Source of the DNA: Arabidopsis thaliana
Lineage: Eukaryota; Streptophyta; Magnoliopsida; Brassicales; Brassicaceae
Length of the DNA stretch: 64,000 nucleotides
Direction: 5' to 3'
NCBI RefSeq assembly: GCF_000001735.4
Contig: NC_003074.8
Coordinates: forward strand, 12,152,101-12,216,100
How positions within the stretch are numbered: the stretch's first letter is position 1; each line of letters begins with the position of its first letter. The position numbers and the translations under genes are program-made. Under the pieces are notes generated by a model that saw only the letters and a list, made by a program, of their open reading frames with translations, made no database searches and was not told the DNA's origin. Shown piece by piece: positions 23,352-34,410 of this stretch.

Positions 23352-24801
23352 TTCTAATGGGTTATTGGAAGTCATACAAGACGCTGAGGTTTGCAAGGGA
23401 GCTCACTCTGGGAACCCCTAATAGTAGTTTTGAAGAACTACCTTCTTACCTATACATGATACGACGGACAAATCTGGGTACAGTCGCGCGTCTTCAAATT
23501 GATGAGAGTGGAAGATTCAACTATATGTTCATTGCTTTTGGTGCCAGTATCGCTGGGATTCATTACATGCGCAGAGTTGTTGATGTCGACGGTACGTTTC
23601 TCCATGGTAGTTACAAAGGGACGCTCCTGATAGCCATAGCTCAGGATGGTAATTTTCAGATTTTTCCGTTAGCTTTCGGTGTAGTTGACACTGAAAATGA
23701 TGAATCTTGGCGTTGGTTTTTTACGCAACTCAAAGTTGTTATTCATGGCGCAACGGACCTGGCGATAATCTCGGACAGACATCAGTCAATAGGGAAAGCA
23801 ATTGGTGAAGTGTATCCGTTGGCTGCTCGTGGGATTTGTACTTACCATTTGTATAAGAACATTTTGCTAAAATTCAAAGGAAAACATTTGTTCTCTCTGG
23901 TGAAAAAAGCGGCAAGGTGTTATAGGCGGACTGATTTTGATGACGCGTTCAACGAGATTGAAGAGCGTGATCCTCAACTACATGCATACCTCGAAAGAGC
24001 TGGTGTTGAAATGTGGGCGCGTGTTCATTTTCCCAGTGATATATACAATTTAATGACTATGAATATAGCAGAATCAATGAAAAGAGCACTGTCAAAAGCC
24101 AGAAATCTTCCCATAGCTTGACTGTTAGAAGCGATAAGACAGATGATGACAAGATGGTTTGCTGAACGGAGAGTTGATGCGAGCACGCAGCATACTCAGC
24201 TCACACGTAGTGTTGATAAACTGTTACATGTAACTCAGCTATAACTAGTGCATAACTCAGTCCTCAAATAATGATAAACTGGTCATAATGAGAATAACTC
24301 AGCCATAACGTATTTTTTTTTTTTTCATCTCACTAATAGGAACGTGTCACAACGTCAAGACTTATGGATGTACAAACGATTGATGCTTTCCGCGTACAAG
24401 TAACTTATGGAACATCTTTGCATGTTGTAAATGTGGATGCAAAAAAATGCACATTCCATCTTTTCGAGAAAGAAAAATTACCATGCATCCATTCAATCGC
24501 AGCTGCAGAGCATATGGGTGTGTCTCGTATATCCCAGTGCAGTGCTTACTATACGAGCAATTATTTTGTCAATGCGTACGCTGGTGCAATCATGCCTTCA
24601 GATACAAAAGTCCATGTCCCTGTAATTGTAATTGACCAACCGTGCTTGCCTCCAATTGTTGTGAACCAGCCAGACTGGCCCAAGAAACTAAGGATGAAAT
24701 CAGCACTAGAAGTCGCTGTTGAGAATAAACGCCCTAGGAAGGAACACGGATGTTCTCGATGAATAGAAGTTGGGCACAATGTTAAAACTTGTCGTGCATA
24801 G
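23352..24801 (+). pseudogene. MULE (mutator-like) transposase, C-terminal two thirds
   Basis: DDE transposase of a Mutator-like element. Exons 23,352-24,229 and 24,340-24,801 join in frame across a 110-bp GT..AG intron. Motifs: SYKTLRFARE start, VVDVDGTFLHGSYKG (first Asp), PLAFGVVDTENDESWRWF, IISDRHQSIGKA (second Asp), CTYHLYKN, then WARVHFPSDIYNLMTMNIAES (Glu). In exon 2 a SWIM zinc finger reads CTF..CIH where the family has CxC..CxH, and a C-terminal CCHC knuckle has its second Cys turned into TGA (C-S-R-stop...GHNVKTC). A TGA also ends exon 1 early at 24,119-24,121. The N-terminal DNA-binding part is missing: the Copia fragment joins immediately upstream. The intron carries three copies of the ACTCAGC motif. 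Confidence 0.93.
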
Positions 24802-24899
24802 TATTGTTTGCACGAATTGTATGTGTTGTGTCTTCTTTCCCTTTTTTGGTAACCGCTATATGTATTCGTGACATTGTAGACTCTAAGCACCGTAATATT

Positions 24900-25350
24900 T
24901 GCAATTTCTTTAACGTCCCAGCTGAGTTATTTGCAATAATGTCTTGTCGTTTTACATGTTGCGGCTGAGTTATTTAAATATGGAAGTCAAAATGTTCGGT
25001 CATTTTACATGTTACGGCTGAGTTATATAAATAGGAAAGTCAAAAGGTTCGGTCATTTTACATGTTACGGCTGAGTTATATAAATAGGGAAGTTGAAAGG
25101 TTCGGTCATTTTACATGTTACGGCTGAGTTATGTGGTTTTACGACTAACTGAGTTATGTGCTTTTACTTTTGAGTTATATCTAACCAATGTTACTTACGA
25201 CTGAGCTATGTGGGTGGCTCAACGACTAAGTTATATCTAAATTATGTTACTTTACGACTGAGTTATGTGGGTTTACGGTTGAGTTATATCTGAATTATGT
25301 TACTTAGCGGCTGAGTTATTCTATTATACGGTTGAGTTATGATATATCTC
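24900..25350 (-). repeat. ACTCAGCCGTAAC motif cluster, minus orientation
   Basis: About a dozen copies of (G)TTACGGCTGAGTTA or close variants between the transposase and the RPA-like gene. They read GGCTGAGTTA on the plus strand, opposite to the clusters further right. They lie downstream of both convergent genes. Confidence 0.85.
24954..25165 (+). repeat. 53-bp tandem repeat with motif
   Basis: Unit ACATGTTACGGCTGAGTTAT...GTTCGGTCATTTT begins at 24,954, 25,007, 25,060 and 25,113, an exact 53-bp period, with the last unit partial. Each unit holds one reverse-oriented copy of the element motif (GTTACGGCTGAGTTA). More loosely spaced motifs continue to about 25,345. Confidence 0.95.
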
Positions 25351-25701
25351 GAAAATGAACATTTTGAAGGCAAAGACAATATGAAATTCCCATAAATATT
25401 TGTTTGAAGGATACAAAGGAGGAAAATAAAAGTAAACAATATTTTACTTGAAGCATCATGACCCGATTCCTTCCATCTTGCATTAATCGAGGACCATTTT
25501 TATCTCTTGCATTTCTTCGATATTGGGTTCGACAGTCACATCTGATATGGTCGAATAATTTTGGATCTTCACGTGTTTGGGGCCAGTATGATACCTAACG
25601 ATCTTCCACCAAGTGAGTGCAATAACAATATTGTCAATAACAATAATGTCATTGCGAAAAGATCGAAACCTGCTATCCAAGTCAACCGCCATTTGGCCAA
25701 C

Positions 25702-27310
25702 TGATAACACTATATTTTACTCATTTTAGGTGTGTATTTATCATCATTTAGCTTTGCATTTTCTCATTGTATCATATCATTTTGCACCATTTTAGCTTAT
25801 TTTGCATACTTATGCATATAGGATCATCTTGCATACATATTGCATGTTTTTGTGTGTTTTCAGGTGCATAAGGAGCTTAAAAGAACTCTACTTGACCCTC
25901 TACTCTATCCAACCAGGAGGGAAGCAGATGAGCATTCTACTCGATCCATTCACTCGATCCAGGCAGCCACAGAGGAGGCAGCAGTTCACTCGACCCTCTT
26001 ACTCGATCAAGGCAACCTCAGATGAAGCTGCAGATTGATCTACTCGCCCCTCCTACTCGACCCATTTACTCGACCAAGGGTAACCAACTCTACAAGACTT
26101 GTTGATCTATCAAAGCGTTTTCGGATCCTCCTCATTCCCCACTCAACCATACATCTGAGCATACGGATAGGAGAGGAAGAAGCATCTACTCGACCGATTG
26201 ATCACTCGGAGCATAGACACAAAGGCGCAGACTTTGCAGCACCCTCTCTACTCGATCCCCAAGATCGAGCATTCGCCCAAACCGCCTCAAGTCTCTTGTC
26301 TTATAGTGAATCTAGGGTTTTCAACATTTCACTATAAATAGATCACTTTGGGATTTGTCCAAAGGATCTAGCTTTTATCCTTTAGTTTTCTTTGTGTTTA
26401 TGAATCTTAAAAGCTTAATTACTCTTAATCTATTTCATTTTTGTATTTAGTTCTTTAAGTAAAGTTGTTTAGCTTGTTTAGATCTACATTTGGTATGATT
26501 TCAGTAATTTTTGGGTTTGTGTTCTTGAGAATGTTGCTTGAGTAGTGATTAGGGTTCTTGAGGATGGATTAGATTAGGGTAATCTCTAGGTTAGTCAGGT
26601 GGTTAAGATTAGGTTAGAACCCTTCTGGATTCGCTTGGCCCCTATGCGGGTTTCGCTGGCTAATGTGGAGATTCGATCATAGACGTCCAGAGTCCAAAAG
26701 ACGTTCAAATGGATGTCTGATCTACGAATTCCAGAGATTTGTAGACTCGACCAAGACATTGGCTTTTCTGCTTATTGGCTTTGGTAGATTGTTTCTTAAA
26801 CCCTTCTCTGCTATGTTTCATCAACGACAGTTGAGATTAGGAAGTGGTAGAGTTATGGAGGTCTCTGTCACGACAATGGATTGACCCGGTTTTTGAATCT
26901 ATCGTCAAGGGTATCTACCTTTTACCTGTTAGCCACCTGATGAACCCTAGAGTTGCCCTTATCAATGAACCCATCCTTTGAACTTCTATTAGATTTATAT
27001 GTATCCTCTGTTGATTGCACTTTTATTTACCTGTTATTTGTATCCCCTGTTGATTGCATTTTAGTTACTTAAATTCGTCACCTGTTGGTTCTACTCGACC
27101 CAATGATCGAGTAGGGCTTTTAAAGTTCTCATTTTCGTTGTTTGAATCCTGACCTAGGATTGTTACTAGAAACCCACCATCATTATAATCTGGCTTGACT
27201 TAGTTGCTTCTGTACACATCATGATTGCTAGCAATAACAGTGGACTGGATTGACACCCCCTATAGCTGCATCGACATGTTAGTGTTTAAGGGGAATCGAA
27301 CTGAACCACA
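25702..27310 (+). repeat. Solo LTR of Athila-type Gypsy element
   Basis: Begins TGATAACACTATATTTTAC and follows the layout of the 49.65-kb LTR: GTTTTCAGGTGC near 25,857, then many CTCGACC/CTCGATC phrases (25,895-26,260), a TATA box (ACTATAAATAG near 26,331), an ATTCGCTTGGCCCC...GGCTAATGTGGAG block near 26,630, and the end phrase GGACTGGATTGACACC near 27,240. There is no coding sequence or primer-binding site. It cuts the RPA-like gene and contains no ACTCAGCC motif. The right edge is uncertain by about 50 bp and I cannot confirm the target duplication. Confidence 0.8.
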
Positions 27311-27321
27311 CATTCAACACA

Positions 27322-27348
27322 TAAGTAGGCCTAAAAAACCTACTTATA
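27322..27348. repeat. Short hairpin at LTR edge
   Basis: ATAAGTAGG, a 9-base loop, then CCTACTTAT. It lies between the right edge of the solo LTR and the next RPA-like exon. Confidence 0.7.
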
Positions 27349-28324
27349 AACAACAGCCTCACATTTCAATCTCTCCTTGCTGAAACATATAAAACAGTGT
27401 TACTATTATACCCCTCTTAGGAAAAATACATGATGAAAAGAAAGAAATTAAAAAGGACTTGATCGAAAGAAATTGTACTATTTGTCCATAATCTCGAAGG
27501 GAAGTCTTAATCTGTCAATCTCAACACCATTGTCCAAAATATTTGTCATACATCCGATATCGACGAGTGCACCAACCAAATCTTGGAGTATGAAATAAAA
27601 GTTAAAAATAGGCATGTCAAAGGTGAAAGTATGAAATCTGCATTAGATACGTATTACTGACCGACCAAAGTATCGGTATAAACGGTGTCTTCAATAATGT
27701 AGTAAAAAGGTGTGAATCTCTTAAATAAAACAGTTTCCTTTGGGTCGGAACTTATGACCGATGTTGTTTCCATGAACTCAATCATGTAGAAGTGGGTTGT
27801 TGCTCGGACTATTCCACCGTTTGGAATGACACGAAAAGTTTTGATTTCTTTCCATTGATTCTCTTTGAGCATATCGAAGTAACGTTGAGAAAAACGACTT
27901 CAGATTATAGCTTCAATTTGGCTTCCCTATGAAAACAACATTGGAGGGTGAGTTATATAGGGAATAAGATAAGAATACGGTTAAGTATGAATTGTAAGAA
28001 GAGTGAAGATTCCATTATCCACTCATCGACAAAGACGACCCGTGGTTCGAATGCGTTATCTATGAAAAACCTTATGTATGTTCTAAGAATCATAACACAA
28101 ATCGTCCAGCTAGTTATGAAAGGAGACAAGTCGCAAATGCCGTCGAAATACGCCATGATGAAATTCCGAGTCTTTGAAAAGTAAAGAAATATTTTGATTG
28201 TGATCTTCTGTTTGTGAGAGTTTAGCCTTCGGAAGTTTATAGGAGCAGCCGTTTTTATAGGTGTATTGAACCGTTGTTAATTAGGTCGGATATAACCGTA
28301 AATCGGTTAGTCAGTAAATCGAAT

Positions 28325-28560
28325 GGAACTTCAAGCTTTATTGACAACTCAGCCGTAATGTGGGTTAACTCATCCGTAACAGTACAATTTGCCGCCAAAC
28401 ACAGCCGTAACCTAGAAAACTTTCCCGCCAAACATGCAACCTTTCGTATTCCTTTAAATGTTTTATTTTATAATTATTGACAACTCAGCCGTAACATTGT
28501 TACATGTCTTGAGTGTAACTCAGCCGTAACAATATATTTTGCCGCCAAACTTAGCCGTAA
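28325..28560 (+). repeat. ACTCAGCCGTAAC motif cluster (RPA-like / 28.7-kb gene promoter region)
   Basis: Six or more copies (ACTCAGCCGTAATG, ACTCATCCGTAAC, ACAGCCGTAACC, ACTCAGCCGTAAC and others) between two divergent genes. A 50-bp block with TTTGCCGCCAAAC...GCCGTAACCTAGAAAACTTTCCCGC is present twice (about 28,389 and 28,538). Confidence 0.9.
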
Positions 28561-28631
28561 CCTAGAAAACTTTCCCGCTAAACGGTCGGACACAGAACCT
28601 TTCGTATTCCTTTACCTATCTTTTTTTTTTC

Positions 28632-28641
28632 TATATATTTG
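28632..28641 (+). promoter_or_regulatory. TATA-like box upstream of 28.7-kb gene
   Basis: CTATATATTT about 50 bp upstream of the ATG at 28,689, just after a T-run. Confidence 0.5.
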
Positions 28642-28688
28642 TTACTTCATCTCATCATTTACACGTCTCACCCTCTCTTCCTGACGAC

Positions 28689-29219
28689 ATGGTTGTTCCT
28701 CACATTGACGGACAATTTATCAAAGATGTCGAAGCCGTACTCACTGCTCCTGATCGGGCGAATCTCCCAGTTCTAAACCCTGGCTTGGGTACATGGGTTG
28801 ATACGTGGTTCAGATTCAATCACCAACTATCTGTCGCAATTGGAGATATACTCCAGCGCAACTTCACCATGCGTGGCCGACGTACCGGATGATTCCCGTT
28901 GTTTTCAAGGCAAGATGGTTTTTTTCCTCACGGTAAGCATCGAGTTTTGTTTTAAAGCACTTCCAGTAAACCATAGACCAAATTCTTACTATTTTTTCTC
29001 TTTGTAGGATATATATACCTCGGATTCAAGGCACACTTAAACGAGTGGACGCAGTTTAATTTGGTGGCTAGAACGTTGTATCAGGACAATATGCGGGCGC
29101 TGAAACGGAGATGGGCGTGTGGTTTAGATAAGCCGTGGTCGATGACGCCAACAGTTTGGAATGATTTGGTGGACATGTTTACTGAATTTGGCCCAGATGA
29201 TGTCGGTTTCATGTCTTGA
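28689..29219 (+). pseudogene. Unrecognised two-exon gene of the MULE domain
   Basis: I do not recognise this family with confidence. Exons 28,689-28,932 and 29,008-29,219 join in frame through a GT..AG intron. The product starts MVVPHIDGQFIKDVEAVL and is rich in aromatic residues (WVDTWFRF, WTQFNLVAR, RRWACGLDKPWSMTPTVWNDLVDMF). One TGA at 28,890-28,892 interrupts exon 1, most simply a former Trp codon. A weak likeness to plant CACTA/Ptta-type accessory transposase proteins (aromatic residues, VWNDLV) is only an impression. It has a TATA-like box upstream and motif clusters on both sides, so it looks like a real part of the element. Confidence 0.55.
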
Positions 29220-29389
29220 ATGCTTTTGTATCTCTTACTTGTCTTCCCTTTATCTCATTCCTATGAACTCAGTATTTTACTCTTTTTTTTTTTTTGGTAA
29301 TGGTTTTATATCTCCTATTATCTACGATCGCCTTCTCAATAAAATCAGTTGTTATCGCTTGATGTCACTTGTTAAATTTTATCATAATT

Positions 29390-29650
29390 CAAGCGTAACT
29401 CAAAAATAACTCAGCCATATCAATTGATTAACTCAACCACAACATTATAATAACTCAGTTGTATCAATAGCTTAACTCAGACACAACATTATAATAACTT
29501 AGTCATTGCGTTGGATTAACTCAGCCACAACATTACCAGTATAACTCAGTCACATCGTTGGATTAACTCAGCTATAATATTAGCTTAACTCAGCAATAAC
29601 ATTATAGTAACTCAGTCATAACATTTGATTAACTTGGCCGAACACAAAGT
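29390..29650 (+). repeat. Dense TAACTCAGCC motif array
   Basis: About fifteen close-packed copies of TAACTCAG(C/T)C(A/G)(T/C)A, often alternating with AACATTATAA or ATCGTTGGAT spacers at 15-25-bp steps. It lies between the 28.7-kb gene and the 3' end of the GRF gene. Confidence 0.92.
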
Positions 29651-29768
29651 ACCATTTCATTACAAGTTAATACTTAAACAAAAAAAACAAATTAACCCTA
29701 GAAGCAAGATAAACATCAAACACATAATGGAATCCAATAGCAAACAAATCATCCAAACATCAAACAAA

Positions 29769-30294
29769 CTAGTAGCCAAGAAGAAGCCTCTGTTCGTTGG
29801 TTTTTGGGAACATTAGGATACCAAGTACAATGACAATGATAATAAAGCCAAGACAAAAGCAGCAAAGTTTGATCATCAATTCCCATTTCTGGTTTTCCCT
29901 TTCGCTCCTCATTACTTCTTCATTCAGTTCTTTCACCATCACCTATAACGCTTCTAGCTTGACTGCAACCTCAGACTTGGCTGCGTTTATCTCACTGTCC
30001 ATGGTGGACAATTTCGGCCAACTGTCTACAACCACTTTGTATGTACCATCTTCGACCCATTTAAACAAATGGTCCTGCGTTTTCAATCACAAACCAATTA
30101 ACAACGAAACCAATAAAACCCAAAATCAATTATACTTACATCTTCACGCGTAGGACAACAGAAGTATGGTTCTTTGCTGACGTCGATGTATAGATGACCA
30201 CGTCTAATCCGCAATGATACTTCGATGGTAACCCACGTCCCTAACGGCTAACGGATTGCATACTCAAAATCGAGTTCTCGGAATTGCTACTCAT
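29769..30294 (-). pseudogene. GRF-type zinc finger membrane protein
   Basis: Small plant GRF zinc-finger protein with a C-terminal coiled coil and membrane anchor, a type highly expanded in Brassicaceae transposon-rich DNA; its role is not established, though the GRF finger in other proteins binds nucleic acid. Exon 1 (30,294-30,140) encodes MSSNSENSIL...GLPSKYHCGLDVVIYTSTSAKN; the first Cys of the finger is Tyr and there is an earlier stop. Exon 2 (30,074-29,769) encodes DHLFKWVEDGTYKVVVDSWPKLS, a helix (EINAAKSEVAVKLEAL, with a stop, then VMVKELNEEVMRSERENQKW) and a membrane segment (LCCFCLGFIIIVIVLGILMF). The intron is GT..AG. I assign the family from the SK-C-HCG...TS-T-KNP...FKW pattern. 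Confidence 0.8.
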
Positions 30295-30559
30295 TTCTTT
30301 AATTATAGATGGGAAATTTGGAGACGAAAAGCAAGAAGGAATGCATCTCCAGATCTAAAATAAGAAATTGGAATTTTATAACTTAGGGTTTAGTTTTGGG
30401 GATTTATAAGTTGGCGCGTGATCATTTGGTTTATGTCAGAACGACGTCGTATCCGATCAATAACTAAGACTCTTTCACAACCAATGTCGTATCTGGTCAA
30501 TAACAGAGACTCTTTCACAACCGATGACGTATCTGGTCAACGGAGACTCTTTTTCTCTG

Positions 30560-33350
30560 TATTTTGACATAACTCAGTCGTGACACAGGAATAACTCAGC
30601 CATAACTATGTTATAACTCGCCCAAACCCTAAAAGTGCTTTCCTTAAGCCATCAGTTGGTACAGTTTAGTAATTAACATATCATAATCACATTCCAACTA
30701 GTGGAATCATGAAACTAGCTCATAATCTATATACTTTATCCAACATCTTACTTTATCCAACTTCATACTTTATCCAACATCATACCCAACAACATCATTT
30801 GTAGAAGTTTGATCAACATAGTTTGTCAATCGACACTTAATGCATTTTGTCTTTATTTTCTGTTGTGATATTGTACATCTTAACACTAATAGAGCCAACG
30901 ATTTGATGGCTAGTTTGAAATCTCATAATAACATTTGGTTTCTCATAAATCGGTCAAACCACGAAATCTTCTTTCATAACTCAGTCGTGACGTATTGGTA
31001 TTCCACCGCCAAACTGAACATTTGAATATTTGAGGGTTTAGTTTTCAAATCAATTCGAACTCCTTTCAATTATTTTGAATATTAACTATTGGCGTGTTCG
31101 TGTGAATATGCAGCCAATCATTATTGGTGGTTCCCCATAAAAACACTTTTTAAATCTCGATAATGACATAATAATTGTTTCTCGATAAACTCGGCAAAAG
31201 CAAAACTCAGCAATATTCTATTCTATCTGAGTAAGGGACATCAATAGAACCAACAATATTGCTTGTATACAAATGAGCCTAGTTATAACATTTGGTTTGC
31301 TTATAAGTAGGTCGAACATCTAAATCTTCTGACATAACTCAGTCGTGACGCAGAAATAACTCAGCCATAACTATGTTATAACTCGGCCAAACCCTAAAAC
31401 TGTTTTCCTTAAGCCATCAATTGGTACAATCAAGTAATTAACATATCATAATCACATTCCAACTAGCTCATAATCTATATACTTTATCCAACATCTTACT
31501 TTATCCAACATCATACTTTATCAGACCTCATACCCAAAAACATCATTCGTAGAAGTTTGGTCAACATAGTTTGTCAATCGACACTTAGTGCATTGTGTAT
31601 TTATTTTCTGTTTTGATATTATAGATCTTGACTCTAATAGAGCCAACAATTTGATGGCTAGTTTGAAATTTCATAATAACATTTGGTTTCTCATAAATCG
31701 ATCAAACCATGAAATCTTCTGTCATAACTCAGCCGTAACGTATTGGTATTCCACCGCCAAACAGAAAATTTGAATATTTGAGGGTTTAGTTATTCGAATC
31801 ATTTCGAACACGTTTGAATTATTTTGAATATTAATTGTTGGCTTTTGTTCGTGTGCATATGGACCCAATCATTATTGGCGGTTCCCCATAAAAACGCTGT
31901 TTGTAATCTCGATAATGATATAATAAAGAATCTCGATAAACTTAACCTAAAACAACACGCTAATTCTACTCTATCCGAGCAAGGGACATCAATAGAACCA
32001 ACAATAATGCTAATATACAAATTAGCCTATTTAATAACATTCTGTAGTTTGACATAACTCAGCCACAACTCAGGCATAACTAAGCCATGTGAATGTTATA
32101 ACTCGGCCAAACCCTGAAAGTGCCTTTCTTACGCTATCAGTTGGTATAATCAAGTAATTAACATATTATAATCACATTCCAACTAGTGGAATCATGAAAC
32201 TAGCTCATTATCTATGTACTTTATCAACATCATATTTTATCCAACATCATTCCTAGACGTTCGATCAACATAGTTTGTCAATCGACACTTACCGAAAACC
32301 CAATTTATTTTCCGTTTTCATAATATAGATCTTGACACTAATAGAACCAACAATTTGGTGGCTAGTTTGAAATCTCATAATAACTTCTGGTTTCTCATAA
32401 CTCGGTCAAACCACAAAATCTTCTCGCATAACTCAGCCGTAACGTATTGGTATTCCACCGCCAAACAGAAAATTTGAATATTTGAGTGTTTAGTTATTCG
32501 AATCATTTCGAACTCGTTTGAATTATTTTGAATATTAACTGTTGGATTTTGTTCGTGTGCATATGGACCCAATCATTATTGGCGGTTCTCCATAAAAACT
32601 CTGTTTGTAATCTCGATAATGATATAGTAAAGAATCTCGATAAACTTAACCTAAAACAACAAGCTAATTCTATTCTATCCGAGCAAGGGACATCAATAGA
32701 ACCAATAATAATGCTAGTATACAAATGGGCCTATATTTAATAACATTCTGTAGTTTGACACAACTCAGCCACAACTCAGGCATAACTAAGCCATGTGAAT
32801 GTTATAACTCAGCCAAACCATGAAAGTGCTTTTCTTAAACCATCAGTTGGTACAATCAAGTAATTAACATATCATAATCACATTCCAACTAGTGGAATCA
32901 TGAAACTAGCTCATAATCTATGTACTTTATCAACATCATACTTTATCCAACATCATTCCTAGACGTTCGGTCAACATAGTTTGTTAATCGACACTTACCG
33001 AAAACCCAATTTATTTTCTGTTTTCATATTAAAGATCTTGACACTAATAGAACCAACAATTTGGTGGCTAGTTTGAAATCTCATAATAACTTCTGCTTTC
33101 TCATAACTCGGTCAAACCACAAAATCTTCTGGCATAACTCTGCCGTAACGTATTGGTATTCCACCGCCAAACATAAAATTTGAATATTTGAGGGTTTAGT
33201 TATTCGAATCATTTCGAACTCGTTTGAATTATTTTGAATATTAACTGGTGGCGTGTTCGTGTGATTATGGACCCAGTCATCATTGGCGGTTCCCCATAAA
33301 AACGCTTTTGTAATCTCGATAATGATATATTAAAGAATATTAATATGTCT
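30560..33350 (+). repeat. Fourfold tandem repeat of a ~0.7-kb unit
   Basis: The same segment begins near 30,565, 31,326, 32,042 and 32,750, each time with GACA(T/C)AACTCAG followed by motif copies. Each unit goes on with TTGGTA-A--TAATTAACATAT-ATAATCACATTCCAAC, then a TTTATCCAACATC stretch, a TTTGTCAATCGACACTTA block, TGGCTAGTTTGAAAT(C/T)TCATAATAAC, a pair of motifs next to TTGGTATTCCACCGCCAAAC, and a close with ATTGG(T/C)GGTT(C/T)-CCATAAAAAC. Spacings are about 760, 716 and 708 bp. The short open frames inside (about 60-77 codons) are by-products of the repeat and are not supported as genes. Confidence 0.93.
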
Positions 33351-33497
33351 GTAACCTAGCCATGAAGCTTTTATAACTCAGCCACTTCTAAATTTATTCA
33401 GCCAATACAAGACGCCGTCGTTTGATTAGTGCTTTTTGTATCATACACGACTATATAGATTTAGTGCTTTAGTGCCCCACTAATTGAAGAAAAGAAG

Positions 33498-34106
33498 ATG
33501 GCGCAAAGATCTCTTTTCCACGACGACTCTAGAGTTGATGAGAAAACGTTTTCAGAAGGAAATGAGGTATTTATCTTGACCACTGAATAGTACAAATCGT
33601 TAGCCACCTAATGTGGTGGTTTTCCTGTTTGTGTTAATGTAGGAGCTCGATTGTATGGAAATAAGGATGAGAATGAGGTATGGCGAAAACAGGAGGCGCA
33701 ATAAGGGCGTTCCGATCGAGTTTGATTGCAATGCTAAGGTTGTCGTTGCCACTTCTCGGGATCCTATTACAAGCAGAAAACTTTATTTCAGTTGTCCGTA
33801 TGAAATATCAGATGTAAGCATCTTTTGTTGAGTTATGATTCTTTATTCTCTTTCTTTTATTTTTGTATCCCTATGAATCAACCTCTTATTTTTAAGGGTC
33901 TCGGTCGAGGCTGCGGTTTCAAGAGATGGTGGACTGTTGCATTGTGTGATGAGTTTGACATGATAAAAGAGGAGACAATTGAGATGAAGAAGGATCAGGA
34001 AGCAGCCAATAAGCGCATTGAGGCTCAGACAGAAAAGATCTTTCTTATGGAAAAGAAATTTGAAATGCTAGAGAAAAAGTATGAGAGCTTGAACAAGTAT
34101 CTGTGA
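33498..34106 (+). pseudogene. GRF-type zinc finger protein with coiled coil
   Basis: Three exons, 33,498-33,566, 33,643-33,813 and 33,897-34,106, joined by GT..AG introns in frame with no stop. The product starts MAQRSLFHDDSR. The GRF finger reads IEFDCNAKVVVATSRDP...LYFSCPYE...GCGFKRWWTVALCDEFD; the family expects the first Cys where Phe stands in IEFDC, so one zinc ligand seems lost. The tail (EEMKKDQEAANKRIEAQTEK-like, then MEKKFEMLEKKYESLN) is a coiled coil with no membrane segment. Apart from the Cys change the gene looks intact, so it is the best preserved cargo gene of the domain. Function is unknown. Confidence 0.8.
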
Positions 34107-34194
34107 TCTTAGCTAAATCTGGTTTTTTCAATTTGAAATTCCTTGTACTGTCAATTTTAATTAAATCAGCGACATTACCGATATGTGCGATGAT

Positions 34195-34410
34195 AACACA
34201 GCCATCATATTATAATAACTCAATCAAACATTCGAATTAGTCTACGATAACTCAGCCGTTAAGTGTTACCATAACTCAGCAATCAAACACGAATAACTCA
34301 GTCATCACACACGAATAACTCAACGAAACATCAAGTTAATATAAGATACGTCCGCCTTAACGTTAGCATAACTCAGCCATAACACACGAATAACTCAACT
34401 GAATAGAAAA
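34195..34410 (+). repeat. TAACTCAGCC motif array
   Basis: About nine copies of TAACTCA(G/A)(C/T)C(A/G)... at 20-30-bp steps between the convergent GRF and coiled-coil genes. Confidence 0.88.

Larger units (their letters stand above)
25483..28156 (-). pseudogene. RPA70-like OB-fold (DUF223) gene, split by an LTR
   Basis: Resembles the single-strand DNA-binding large subunit of replication protein A, in the many-copied plant form (DUF223) often found inside transposons. On the minus strand the order is: exon about 28,156-28,020 (SPFITSWTICVMILRTYI...RVVFVDE); exon about 27,930-27,660 (SRFSQRYFDMLKENQWKEIKTFRVIPNGGIVRATTHFYMIEF, SSDPKETVLFKRFTPF); exon about 27,605-27,485 (DLVGALVDIGCMTNIL...RLPFEIMD); ERLKCEAV near 27,370; then, beyond an inserted LTR, 25,710-25,483 (IVIALTWWKIVRYHTGPKHVKIQN, EMQEIKMVLD). 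A stop occurs before SRF. No zinc-binding C-terminal RPA domain is present. It is probably cargo of the MULE, not the cellular RPA gene. Confidence 0.8.

Noticed and set aside
25483-28156. The RPA-like gene as the host replication protein A gene
   Set aside because: Stops, missing C-terminal zinc domain, interruption by an LTR and surrounding MULE motif arrays point to transposon cargo.
30840-32740. Repeated short open frames of 60-77 codons, similar to each other
   Set aside because: They recur because the 0.7-kb unit is repeated; boundaries vary, composition is AT-rich and no domain is visible, so I treat them as by-products.
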